A stretch of 64,000 bases of DNA from Gimesia sp. (GTDB lineage Bacteria; Planctomycetota; Planctomycetia; Planctomycetales; Planctomycetaceae): the NCBI RefSeq assembly GCF_040219335.1, contig NZ_JAVJSQ010000028.1, positions 151,162 through 215,161 of the forward strand. The letters run 5' to 3'. The translations under genes and the position numbers were made by a program. This document shows positions 17,984 through 26,542 of the stretch, in pieces. How positions within the stretch are numbered: position 1 is the stretch's first letter; the number at the start of each line of letters is the position of its first letter. The notes beneath the pieces were generated by a model that worked only from the letters and a program-made list of their open reading frames with translations, ran no database searches and was not told the origin of the DNA.

Positions 17984-19426
17984 ATGCAGCTGTTACGGTT
18001 CACGTTGATCCTGTCTCTGGCCCTGGTCGCCTGCAGTTCAAACCTCTTCGCACAGCAAACCCCGAAATTCGCTCCGGTGAAACCCGCCGGCGATCCGGCC
18101 ACCTTCGGTGCGAACATTCAGCGGACCATGACACTGCTGGCTACCAGCACGCCGGAACAACGCCATCGGGTCCGCATCCTGTTCTACGGCCAGTCCGTTA
18201 CCCGCAATCCGTGGTGGGAAGACGTGGCGGATGACCTCCGCCAACGGTTTCCGCACGCCGACCTCGAAATCGAAAATCGTGCCATCGGCGGCTATGGCGG
18301 ACCGGTCCTGATCAACACCGCCGAATTTGATCTCTACCCCTTCTACCCGGATCTGGTGATCTTTCACGTCTGGTCCGGGGTGGAAACCGGCCACCAGGAA
18401 AAAATCATCCGCCGCATCCGTGAGCGGACCACCGCCGAGGTCCTGCTCTGGACCAGTAACCTGCGCTGGCCGAGTACCGTCCCGCCGGACGGCGACCCGC
18501 AACATCCCGACGTGCTGGCCAAAGACGCGCAGGATCAGGCGATTTCCGATCTCTACTTTCGCCTGGGCCGGGAACTCAATTGCGAAGTGGCCGATGTCCG
18601 CACCGGTATGCAACGTTATCTGAAAGAAAATAACCTGGTTGTGAAAGACACCCTCCGCGACACGGTGCACCCGAACAAATTAGGGAACTTCCTCATCGCC
18701 GAGCTGGTCAAACCACATCTCCGCTATGATCCCAGCTTCCCCAATGACAAATGGAAAGACCTCGTTACCGATGTCCCCGTGAATGACCCGCGGGTTCAGC
18801 ACAAAGACGACGGCTCCCTGACGCTGAAGTTTCAAGGCAACCGCATCGACGTGATCGTGGCTCCCGGTGACGCAGCGAAAGCCGACGTGCTGCTGGACGG
18901 GAAATCCCCCTCACAATTCCCCGCGCTCTACTATCACAGTCGCCCCAGCCCCACGCCCGTCGCGGGAAGGCCGGCCTTCAATCGCATCGATCATCAGAGC
19001 CCGCTGCAGGTGGAAACCTGGACCGCCCGCATCCTCGAATGCGATCTGGAAAAGGATGTGCTGCGGTACGAAGTCAGCGGTTCCAAAACGGGCCCCGACG
19101 GCACCGGCGACCACAAACAGCGTTTCGTTTCCAACTCCGGTCGCGTGGTGATCGAACCCCGTATGTGGATGGTCAACTGGTCCCTGCGTTATCGCAAACA
19201 GAGTCTGCCCAAAGATTACAAAGTCACTTGGGAAACCAGACCACTGTTCGTAGACGTCTGGCAATCCCCGGCGGTCACAGACTCATCCAAAGAATATCCC
19301 ACGGTCCTCGCCCAGGGCATGAAAAACGGCGACCACAGACTGACCTTCAAGCCGCAGACCCCAGGCAAACTCCCCGTCAAAGCCTTCCGAATCTACCGAC
19401 CCCCGTTGCAGGTTTCCGCTGAATAA
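17984..19426 (+). CDS. Exported SGNH/GDSL hydrolase-like protein, 480 aa
   Basis: Signal peptide (MQLLRFTLILSLALVACSSNLFAQ) then an SGNH-hydrolase core: 'RVRILFYGQSVTRNPWWEDV' gives the block-I Ser, 'ENRAIGGYGG' the oxyanion Gly region, and 'DTVHPNKLGNFLIAELV' the DxxH catalytic pair. A second, unassigned beta-rich domain fills about residues 270-480. Probably a periplasmic or surface carbohydrate esterase. GAGGAA seven bases upstream supports the ATG at 17984 over an in-frame ATG 66 bases earlier. GC content returns to the chromosomal norm here, right after the Shango operon. Confidence 0.82.
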   Translation: MQLLRFTLILSLALVACSSNLFAQQTPKFAPVKPAGDPATFGANIQRTMTLLATSTPEQRHRVRILFYGQSVTRNPWWEDVADDLRQRFPHADLEIENRAIGGYGGPVLINTAEFDLYPFYPDLVIFHVWSGVETGHQEKIIRRIRERTTAEVLLWTSNLRWPSTVPPDGDPQHPDVLAKDAQDQAISDLYFRLGRELNCEVADVRTGMQRYLKENNLVVKDTLRDTVHPNKLGNFLIAELVKPHLRYDPSFPNDKWKDLVTDVPVNDPRVQHKDDGSLTLKFQGNRIDVIVAPGDAAKADVLLDGKSPSQFPALYYHSRPSPTPVAGRPAFNRIDHQSPLQVETWTARILECDLEKDVLRYEVSGSKTGPDGTGDHKQRFVSNSGRVVIEPRMWMVNWSLRYRKQSLPKDYKVTWETRPLFVDVWQSPAVTDSSKEYPTVLAQGMKNGDHRLTFKPQTPGKLPVKAFRIYRPPLQVSAE

Positions 19427-19437
19427 TTCTGGTGGAA

Positions 19438-20121
19438 TCAGGAATCGGTATTGTCCTGAAGCAAGTGCTTTTCCACCCAGGAACGAAGCCGCTTGCTTTC
19501 GAACGATCCCTGGTAGGACGTTGAATTGCCTGACTTCTTAACAAAGTATCCGATCACGCTCTGCGGGAAGCGGGGGTTGAGGTGCAGCTCAAATTCATGT
19601 CGCGTTGTACCATCCACCACAGTGTACCACGAAGCGGTGTAGCGTGGATGGTTCGGAGCGTGCCCCACAGCATCAGCGATGCCCGTTGCGAAGGCCGAAA
19701 TTGTTTCGGGATCCTTGAAGTGGGCAATGCGTTTTTTTCCGGATCGATCAAACACGGTGATTTGTTTGAGTTGCTCATCCTGCAACTGGTTCAGGGCTTT
19801 CAGGTTCGCCATCTCGCGCTGCATTCTGGGCAGGGCAACGCCAAAGGCCATGCCGGTGATGATGACCGCGAGCAGCCCCATCAGGCAGGCGACTCCGATC
19901 CACGCTCGACTGGTGGGCGCCGACTTGATTTGCCACACAACACCGATGATGAACCCCGGCAACGTGCCGGCGACAGCTCCCAGCCAGAAGTTCATGAACC
20001 AGAAATGGTGCAGGGAGAGCGCCAGGCAAACCGCACCTCCCACAAACTGGCAAACGATCACAATCACAATGATCCGCCAGGTGCCCTTGAGATCCGTGGC
20101 GTTGATTTGTCCGTGTTTCAT
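19438..20121 (-). CDS. Hypothetical membrane protein with C-terminal soluble domain
   Basis: 227 aa with three hydrophobic segments (about 15-37, 41-63, 73-97) followed by a coiled-coil-like stretch 'MQREMANLKALNQLQDEQLKQI' and a soluble domain with 'YTASWYTVVDGTTRHEFELHLNPRFPQSVIGYFVKKSGN'. No family recognised. Convergent with the SGNH hydrolase gene. Confidence 0.65.
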   Translation of the reverse strand: MKHGQINATDLKGTWRIIVIVIVCQFVGGAVCLALSLHHFWFMNFWLGAVAGTLPGFIIGVVWQIKSAPTSRAWIGVACLMGLLAVIITGMAFGVALPRMQREMANLKALNQLQDEQLKQITVFDRSGKKRIAHFKDPETISAFATGIADAVGHAPNHPRYTASWYTVVDGTTRHEFELHLNPRFPQSVIGYFVKKSGNSTSYQGSFESKRLRSWVEKHLLQDNTDS

Positions 20122-20353
20122 GTCTTACGTCTATATCCGGGAGTAGGAAAACGCTGTCAGGATCATTAAATCTTTCTTGAGGTTCATTCCTGTATTCTAC
20201 ACGGTCACCCAGCAGGGGATACAGCTAATTCAGGAACCTTCAACTCGCATTGGGGAGTCTCAACCTGCACTCTTTTTACATTTCCTCGCAAATCAATCAT
20301 AATGCACCCACGACATCACAACGGCTTCCGCAACCACCAACGAAAACGCGCCC

Positions 20354-21781
20354 ATGCTTTCCGAACTCAAACTCCTCGACGCCACACTCCATCGCACGGA
20401 CACCCAGACCCGCATGCCCTTTCGGTTCGGCATCGCCGTCATGACCGCGGCCCCGCACGTCTTCCTCAAGTGTCGCTATGAAATCGGCGGGCAGGTCGTC
20501 ACCGGCATCGCCGCCGAGGGACTTTTGCCCCGCTGGTTCGACAAGTCCCCCGAAAAACAGGCCGATCAGGAAATCGACGAAATGCTGCAGGTCATTCGGC
20601 AGGCCGTCGCGTTCGCCCGCCAGGCGGAACCCGCGCCCGCGTTTGATTTCTGGCGACAGGTCTATCAGTCACAGGTCGCCTGGGCCGCGGAGCAGGGCTT
20701 CCCTTCATTATTGGCCCAGTTCGGCGTCACGATGGTCGAACGCACTCTGCTCGACGCACTCGCCCGGGCCGAACAGTGCAATCTGGCCACGCTGTTACGG
20801 GAGAACCGGGTCGGCCTCGATCTGGCTGCCATCCATCCCGAACTGAAAGGCCGCATGCCGGCTGAGTTCCTCCCCGCACAACCGCTCACGAAAATCATAG
20901 CCCGCCACACGGTCGGACTGTCCGATCCCCTGACCGCCGCCGACCTCACTCCCGAAAACCGCATCGACGATGGCCTGCCGCAAACGCTCGAAGACTGCAT
21001 CCGCGCCTACGGACTAAAACACTTCAAACTCAAGGCCCAGGGGGATGTCGACCTCGATCTGGATCGGCTCCGCGCCGTCGCTCAGGTCATCACCGCGCAT
21101 TGCGGCAACAATTACGCCTTCACGCTGGACGGCAACGAGCAGTACCGCGAGTTCCCCCGCTTCGTCGAACTCTGGGACGGCATTCAGGCCGACGCGGCTC
21201 TGTCGAACTTCTTCGAAAACCTGATCTTCATCGAGCAGCCCCTGCATCGTAGCGTGGCCCTGGACCCGGCCATCGCGCACATTGCCGACTGGGAAAACGG
21301 GCCGCCGGTGATCATTGACGAATCCGACGCCGAACTCAGCGCACTCGAACAGGCACTCCAGCTCGGCTACGCGGGGACGAGCCACAAGAACTGCAAAGGC
21401 ATCCTGAAGGCAACCGCCCATCGCTGTCTGATCAATCACCGCAACGCCACCGAAAACACAAACCGCTACCAGATGAGCGGCGAAGACCTGGTGAATATCG
21501 GCCCGGTCGCCCTGCTGCAGGACCTCGCCGCCCAGGCAGCCCTGGGCATTACCTCCGTCGAACGCAACGGCCACCACTACTTCCATGGTCTGACCCCGTT
21601 CCCCAAACAAATCAGCCAACTGATTCTACAGCAGCACGGCGATCTCTACACCGAGATGGACAACGGCTTCGCCCGCGTCGACATCACCAACGGCGAACTC
21701 AACCTGACCTCCCTCAACGCCGCCCCGTTCGGTGTGGGTGTGGAAGTGCCCCTGAACGGCTTTGAAGAACTGTCACTCTGA
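20354..21781 (+). CDS. Enolase-superfamily protein (mandelate racemase/muconate lactonizing-like)
   Basis: 475 aa. The C-terminal half follows the enolase-superfamily barrel: 'KHFKLKAQGDVDLDLDRL' (KxK catalytic Lys), 'FTLDGNEQYREFPRFVELW' (Asp metal ligand), 'FIEQPLHRSVALD' (Glu ligand), 'PVIIDESDAELSALEQALQLGYAGTSHKNCKGILKA' (Glu/Asp ligand and second Lys region). The N-terminal capping domain begins 'LLDATLHRTDTQTRMPFRFG', where the R-x-PFR-x-G pattern recalls substrate-loop residues of the superfamily. Substrate not predictable. Starts at ATG 20354 in a GC-rich region; the next gene follows after 23 bases. Confidence 0.82.
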   Translation: MLSELKLLDATLHRTDTQTRMPFRFGIAVMTAAPHVFLKCRYEIGGQVVTGIAAEGLLPRWFDKSPEKQADQEIDEMLQVIRQAVAFARQAEPAPAFDFWRQVYQSQVAWAAEQGFPSLLAQFGVTMVERTLLDALARAEQCNLATLLRENRVGLDLAAIHPELKGRMPAEFLPAQPLTKIIARHTVGLSDPLTAADLTPENRIDDGLPQTLEDCIRAYGLKHFKLKAQGDVDLDLDRLRAVAQVITAHCGNNYAFTLDGNEQYREFPRFVELWDGIQADAALSNFFENLIFIEQPLHRSVALDPAIAHIADWENGPPVIIDESDAELSALEQALQLGYAGTSHKNCKGILKATAHRCLINHRNATENTNRYQMSGEDLVNIGPVALLQDLAAQAALGITSVERNGHHYFHGLTPFPKQISQLILQQHGDLYTEMDNGFARVDITNGELNLTSLNAAPFGVGVEVPLNGFEELSL

Positions 21782-21804
21782 GGACTTTTTACCAGGACTG
21801 TCCC

Positions 21805-22158
21805 ATGTCGGAAATGGAAATAATACAAGCCCTTGAGCGACTGTTACCAACTGAAAAAATCATGAGCGATGCTCGGGATCTGATCGAGGAGTGTGAATAT
21901 CAGTTTGATTTCGACGAGGATGGCCTGGTATCTATTCCTGTGGACGTTGAATTGATCTTCATCTCCAAAAGCGCCTTGTATACGCCGTTTGATGTCCATT
22001 TTGGGACCGGTTATAAGTCGATCGTGGCGGTTGGAAATGTCAGGCAGTATGATCTTCATATATCTGATCTGGCTGCAGATTATGGTTTCATCACTCTCTG
22101 GTACAATCGGGATGCTAAAATAATTACGACTGATGTTATGCAGAAACTCTTCAGGTAA
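21805..22158 (+). CDS. Small hypothetical acidic protein, 117 aa
   Basis: No family recognised. AGGA seven bases before the ATG. Features are a helical N-terminus (MSEMEIIQALERLLPTEKIM), 'CEYQFDFDEDGLVSIPVDVELIFISKSALYTPFDVHFGTGYKSIVAVG' and 'LWYNRDAKIITTDVMQKLFR'. Soluble. It starts 23 bases after the enolase-superfamily gene, but differs from it in base composition, which is AT-richer. Confidence 0.6.
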   Translation: MSEMEIIQALERLLPTEKIMSDARDLIEECEYQFDFDEDGLVSIPVDVELIFISKSALYTPFDVHFGTGYKSIVAVGNVRQYDLHISDLAADYGFITLWYNRDAKIITTDVMQKLFR

Positions 22159-22172
22159 CTGGATGCGAAATA

Positions 22173-22194
22173 ATTCGTGCCTTTCGTGGTAGTA
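22173..22194 (+). repeat. Short interspersed repeat D, copy 4
   Basis: TTCGTGCCTTTCGTGGTAGT; same core as the three copies in the first 2.7 kb. Located 30 bases upstream of the methyltransferase start. Confidence 0.55.
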
Positions 22195-22222
22195 ATCAAA
22201 TCCATCACAGTGAACCCCGTCC

Positions 22223-22972
22223 ATGACCACCGACTATAACAAAATCGCCGAGCAGTACCGCGAAGTCAAAGGACGCCCCTGGCGGTCGCTGGTCGAAGAG
22301 TATTCGCTGCTCCAACTGATCGGCCCCGTGGCTGGCCTGAAGGTCGTCGACCTCGCCTGTGGCGAAGGCTTCTTCACCCGCAAACTCAGACAGCAGGGGG
22401 CCGCCTCAATCGTCGGTACCGATGTCTCCCACGAGATGATCAAACTGGCGACCGAGCGGGAACAGGCTGAACCGCTGGGCATCGACTACCTCGTCGAAGA
22501 CGTGCGGGCAGAGGGCCCCCGGCTCGACCATGATCTCGCAGTCGCTGCCTGGTTACTCGTCTACGCGCACGACCGGGAGGAACTGGCTGCCATGTGCCGG
22601 GGCCTCGCGCGTCAGCTCAGGCCCGGAGGGCGGCTCGTCACGCTGACCACCAATCCGCAGCTCTATTTCTTCCCCGAGTTCGATTACCAGAAGTACGGCT
22701 TCCAGATTCATCTCGAAGACCAGGTACGCGAAGGCGCCCTGATCCGCTGGACGGGCCGTCTCAAAGATGGCTCCCAACTCGAAGTCGTGAACTATTACCT
22801 CCCCGAGGAAGCGTATGCCTCCGCTTTGGAAGCCGCCGGCTTTCGCGACATTGTGTTTCATTCGCTCTGTCTCTCCCCGGAAGCAGCCGACGAAGCAGAT
22901 TTCTGGGCCGGCATGATCAACCAGCCCCCGGCTATCATGATCGAAGCCATTCGGGCAGAGGACACGATCTGA
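22223..22972 (+). CDS. Class I SAM-dependent methyltransferase
   Basis: 249 aa. Motif I 'VVDLACGEGFF' (residues 41-51), post-I 'IVGTDVSHEMIKLA', motif II/III 'YLVEDVRAEGPRLDHDLAVAAWLLVYAHDREELAAMCRGLARQLRPGGRLV' are typical of the Methyltransf_25/UbiE-like fold. Cytoplasmic. Substrate unknown; the second half ('YQKYGFQIHLEDQVREGALIRWTGRLKDGSQLEVVNYYLPEEAY') is like small-molecule methyltransferases rather than those acting on nucleic acid. Confidence 0.9.
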   Translation: MTTDYNKIAEQYREVKGRPWRSLVEEYSLLQLIGPVAGLKVVDLACGEGFFTRKLRQQGAASIVGTDVSHEMIKLATEREQAEPLGIDYLVEDVRAEGPRLDHDLAVAAWLLVYAHDREELAAMCRGLARQLRPGGRLVTLTTNPQLYFFPEFDYQKYGFQIHLEDQVREGALIRWTGRLKDGSQLEVVNYYLPEEAYASALEAAGFRDIVFHSLCLSPEAADEADFWAGMINQPPAIMIEAIRAEDTI

Positions 22973-23071
22973 AATCCAGCAGTCAATGTTCAGAACCGCC
23001 GCATTGTTCTATAATCATATCAGGCGCGCAGAGTACACGCAGTAGCAAGAGTTAGGGAAAGGATTTCAGCA

Positions 23072-24217
23072 GTGGCAGACAGGAATGATCGGGAACGGCT
23101 TGAGGATTTCATCGCACAGTTACAGTCGCAGTCGGGACTCAATCCTCTGAAGTACGAACGCATGCTGGCCGAGTTACACGCGACTCTGCCGTTGGACGGA
23201 CACGACTCCGAGGGCCGCCGACAGATCGCCTTTTTCGATGCAAAGCAGTACGACCTCCATTCATTTTCCGCACGAAACGACGACAGCTTCCAGTTGATCG
23301 CCATCGAATCGCCCCTCAATGAACAGACAGCCTCCGCGGCTGCGGGCTGCAAGGTGGTCTGTATCTTCGTCAATGATGAAGCACACGAGCCGGTCATCGC
23401 ACGGCTCGCGGAACTGGGCGTGGAACTGATCGCCCTCCGTTGTGCCGGCTTCAATAATGTCGATCTCGAAGCCTGCCGCAAATATGGCATCAGCGTCGTA
23501 CGGGTGCCCGCCTACTCGCCGCATGCGGTCGCCGAACATACCGTGGCGTTGATGCTGATGCTCAACCGTCATCTACACCAGGCATACCTGCGGAACCGGG
23601 CCGGGGCGTTCATTCTGGATGGACTGACCGGCTTCGACATGCACGGCAAAACCGTCGGCGTTATCGGCACCGGGAAGATCGGGCAGTGTGTCGTCGAGAT
23701 TCTGACCGGCTTCGGCTGTCACGTGCTGGCTTATGACGTGCACGAAAATCCTGAAGTCGCCAGCCTGCCACAGACAAAGTACGTCGACCTGGATGAACTG
23801 CTCTCCCAGTCCGATGTCATCACGCTGCATGTGCCACTCTTCGAAGAGACCTATCACCTGATTAACCAGGAAACCATCGCCCGCATGAAACCGGGGGTGA
23901 TGCTCATCAACACCTCGCGGGGCGGCCTGGTCGAAACGGTCTCGCTGATCGACGGCTTAAAGACCGGCCAGATCGGCTACGCCGGCCTGGATGTCTATGA
24001 AGAAGAGGCGGGGATTTTCTTTCACGATATCTCGAACCAGGTTCTCGACGACGACGTACTGGCCCGACTGATGACATTCAATAATGTCGTTATCACTTCG
24101 CACCAGGCGTTCCTGACCAACGAAGCCCTGGATAACATCGCCGAAACCACCTACGCCAATATCGAAGAATTCTTCGCCGGCAAACGGGGCGCAGAGCTGA
24201 CTCATCACGTCGGGTAA
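23072..24217 (+). CDS. ldhA: D-lactate dehydrogenase-like 2-hydroxyacid dehydrogenase with N-terminal extension
   Basis: From about residue 51 the protein follows LdhA: 'QIAFFDAKQYD', 'VVCIFVNDEAHEPVIARLAELGVELIALRCAGFNNVDLEA', 'VVRVPAYSPHAVAEHTVALMLMLNRHLHQAYLRNR', the NAD-binding 'GVIGTGKIGQ', and catalytic Arg ('INTSRGGLVE'), Glu ('YEEEAGIFFHD') and His ('SHQAFLTNEAL'). It reduces pyruvate to D-lactate with NADH in that family. The first 50 residues (helical, 'RERLEDFIAQLQSQSGLNPLKYERMLAELHATLPLDG') are not part of LdhA. The GTG start at 23072 has AAAGGA at a good distance, which supports the extension being translated. Confidence 0.88.
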   Translation: MADRNDRERLEDFIAQLQSQSGLNPLKYERMLAELHATLPLDGHDSEGRRQIAFFDAKQYDLHSFSARNDDSFQLIAIESPLNEQTASAAAGCKVVCIFVNDEAHEPVIARLAELGVELIALRCAGFNNVDLEACRKYGISVVRVPAYSPHAVAEHTVALMLMLNRHLHQAYLRNRAGAFILDGLTGFDMHGKTVGVIGTGKIGQCVVEILTGFGCHVLAYDVHENPEVASLPQTKYVDLDELLSQSDVITLHVPLFEETYHLINQETIARMKPGVMLINTSRGGLVETVSLIDGLKTGQIGYAGLDVYEEEAGIFFHDISNQVLDDDVLARLMTFNNVVITSHQAFLTNEALDNIAETTYANIEEFFAGKRGAELTHHVG

Positions 24218-24246
24218 CAGAGTGAAGTTGATCCAGCGTCGACACA

Positions 24247-24885
24247 TTAACCCGTGTGACGCACCTCATTCCCGAAAAATTCCACCGACCACCCACTACC
24301 ATACTCGCTGATCACATCCACGAACCAGTACCCCGTCTCGCGTTCGACCGTAATCTTATCCAGGGTAACCTGACGCGAATCCTGGTGGGGGACGTTATGC
24401 AGGTAGTAAGCCAGATTATGCAGAATGCGAAAGGCTTCACACAGCGCTTCATCGTCGACGCCAGTGTCACCTCCCGGCAGCACGAGGTCAATATCATCGA
24501 CCTGAATCCACGCATCGGCTAACTCCGGCGGACGCCAGACAGGAGCCAGATTTTCGGTGTATCCATACCACCAGTCCCCCTCCAGATCGCCGGATGACTC
24601 TGTCAGTCCCATGTCAAACAGAGTGTTGAGTTGATACAGGACCCAGAGCGCATAGTTCCTTGGAGTATTGACCGTGCATAGTAACTCCAGCCACTTTCGT
24701 TCCCCCAGGTAGACAATGCCGTACCGTTTCTCAAAACCGATCAGTTCCCGGATCCGACTGCTGACTTTATCTGACGACAGGTCACTCTTGCCAATCAGCG
24801 ATTCCTCACCGATCTCCTGTTCGAGCTTGCGATATTCAGACCACGGCAAGTAACGCCTCTGACCAGCGGAGAAGGGGGAATCCAT
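24247..24885 (-). CDS. Hypothetical protein, 212 aa
   Basis: No family recognised. Soluble, acidic, without signal peptide. Notable stretches are 'RYGIVYLGERKWLELLCTVNTPRNYALWVLYQLNTLFDMGLTESSGDLEGDWWYGY' and 'AWIQVDDIDLVLPGGDTGVDDEALCEAFRILHNLAYYLHNVPHQDSRQVTLDKITVERETGYWFVDVISEYG'. Convergent with ldhA. Confidence 0.6.
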   Translation of the reverse strand: MDSPFSAGQRRYLPWSEYRKLEQEIGEESLIGKSDLSSDKVSSRIRELIGFEKRYGIVYLGERKWLELLCTVNTPRNYALWVLYQLNTLFDMGLTESSGDLEGDWWYGYTENLAPVWRPPELADAWIQVDDIDLVLPGGDTGVDDEALCEAFRILHNLAYYLHNVPHQDSRQVTLDKITVERETGYWFVDVISEYGSGWSVEFFGNEVRHTG

Positions 24886-24978
24886 GCAGTAACATTTCCA
24901 GCAAAGTAAAGCGACGAGACACAGGCGGGATGACGTTCCTCCCGCCCGATTTCAGGACGACCCCAGTCTCGCGGATTC

Positions 24979-25722
24979 TCACTTTTCAGGCAACAGCAAT
25001 GTCGCGCCGGGGGTAACGGTCAGTTTTTCCACGTGTCCCGTGCGCATTTCTCCGGACTTCGCATCTTGAAACAGCAGGTGCATGTGCACCGAAGTCCCCG
25101 GATGCGTGATGTTGCCGGCTGCATCTTTGGCGAACACCCCGACCAGCTTGCCACTGACTTTTGGCAGATCCGCCTCAAAAGGCCGCTTGTCGGCGGGCAG
25201 CGTCTCTTTCCGCATCCGGGCCCGAATCGGACACGCGCCGTTGATCACATGGAGCTCGACATTTTGAAAATCGCCCTCGATCACAAACACGAACGGCGCT
25301 TTGACATCCAGACCTGCCTGGCGGGCATCCTGTTCAATCAGGGAGTTCAAATCGTCCGAAGAGACCGCCTGTGAAAGTGGATGTTTCGACCAGTCAGTCA
25401 CATACCCGCCAACCAATAGGGCAGCCTGGGTCTGGGGCGTCAGCTTGAGCGTCTGCAGCTTCCCATCCGGCTTCACTTGTGTGAGTGTCACTTTGCCGTC
25501 AAGGATCGTCGCCTCACCTCCGAGCGATTCCAGTGCGCCGACCCCATAAAAGTGCGGCTGCTTTACCAGCTTCGCAAATTTAACGCGTCCCTGGTGCTGC
25601 TGCTGTCCGATCACTTCATGCATCTTGCCATACTGCACCACATCGCCTGCCGTGACACTGTTCAAGCATCCCAGCAACACGGCTAAACATCCCCAGCCGC
25701 TAAAGATCATGGACCTGTTCAT
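24979..25722 (-). CDS. Exported acetolactate-decarboxylase-like protein
   Basis: 247 aa with a signal peptide (MNRSMIFSGWGCLAVLLGCLNSVTA). The mature part resembles alpha-acetolactate decarboxylase (BudA): 'HFYGVGALESLGGEATILDGKVTLTQVKPDGK' matches the family's 'GLGTFxxLDGEMIVLDGxxY' block, and 'GTSVHMHLLFQDAKSGEMRTGHVEKL' keeps the HxH and GH zinc ligands. The family normally makes acetoin in the cytoplasm; here the enzyme would be periplasmic, and no acetolactate synthase gene is near, so the substrate may differ. Fold assignment good, activity uncertain. Confidence 0.72.
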   Translation of the reverse strand: MNRSMIFSGWGCLAVLLGCLNSVTAGDVVQYGKMHEVIGQQQHQGRVKFAKLVKQPHFYGVGALESLGGEATILDGKVTLTQVKPDGKLQTLKLTPQTQAALLVGGYVTDWSKHPLSQAVSSDDLNSLIEQDARQAGLDVKAPFVFVIEGDFQNVELHVINGACPIRARMRKETLPADKRPFEADLPKVSGKLVGVFAKDAAGNITHPGTSVHMHLLFQDAKSGEMRTGHVEKLTVTPGATLLLPEK

Positions 25723-25819
25723 CGTATCGTCTCCCGTTAAATATGAATCGATAAACTCTCAGTCCTGCACGCTCTCATTATACGTCTTGCGAGGGGGCCA
25801 GGTTAGTCGCAGAATCGCC

Positions 25820-26317
25820 CTATTCGGTTTTCGCATTCACAGACAACAGCTTCCCCGTTGTCAGATCGACGCCCGACCACTCAATCGAATTTTCGCCGAA
25901 CAGGTAATACTCAGTCGCGCCTGCTTCGGTTTCAATCTGGGCGAATACGAAATTATCACCGACACTATAGCTGAATTTGGCTTCTTCCGGCACACGCAGT
26001 CGGCTCCAGTTCCCGGATGCAGACGAGTACGCGTAGAGATCTCGTCCGACCGGGCAGATCCCCATTGCAGACGAGACAGTGGGTTGAAGTTTCGCCAGTG
26101 CCTCTGCAGAGGGTTTGCCTGCGACTTTCGTCTGCGACCAGTCACCAGATTCCATGCTGAAGGCCAATAGTTTGTCCCGAGACTGGGGAACGATCAGTAT
26201 GAATTCCCGAGTTTGGAGCACAATCGGTTTCGCCCAGGTCGTCTTATCTGCTCCCGAGGCAGGGGCCAGGCTCAGGAAGATGAGCAACAGCGGCAACAGT
26301 TTTAAGGTTGAGCGCAT
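25820..26317 (-). CDS. Small exported hypothetical protein, 165 aa
   Basis: Signal peptide MRSTLKLLPLLLIFLSLAPASGA. The mature 142 residues look beta-rich, with regularly spaced WSxxxV turns ('SGDWSQTKVAGK', 'SGNWSRLRVPEEAKFSYSVGDNFVFAQI', 'SIEWSGVDLTTGKLLSV'), possibly half of a propeller-like fold. No family recognised. Confidence 0.62.
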   Translation of the reverse strand: MRSTLKLLPLLLIFLSLAPASGADKTTWAKPIVLQTREFILIVPQSRDKLLAFSMESGDWSQTKVAGKPSAEALAKLQPTVSSAMGICPVGRDLYAYSSASGNWSRLRVPEEAKFSYSVGDNFVFAQIETEAGATEYYLFGENSIEWSGVDLTTGKLLSVNAKTE

Positions 26318-26542
26318 GACAGTATTCCTTGATAGTGAAAGGTGTCAGATCTGCTGAGAAGGGGAATCTCGCTCCAGGCAGAAACGCCTTCAAGACGCTG
26401 ACCTGCAGGCTGAGATCCGTGCTGTACATTGATCATATCTGGTCGAAAGAGCAGAGTCTACGAATGATTCCAGAATCGCAGTGGCAGTCAGGTTTTCGGT
26501 CTCCGGTGGATACTTAACTCACATAGAGGCAGTAGAGCGTTC

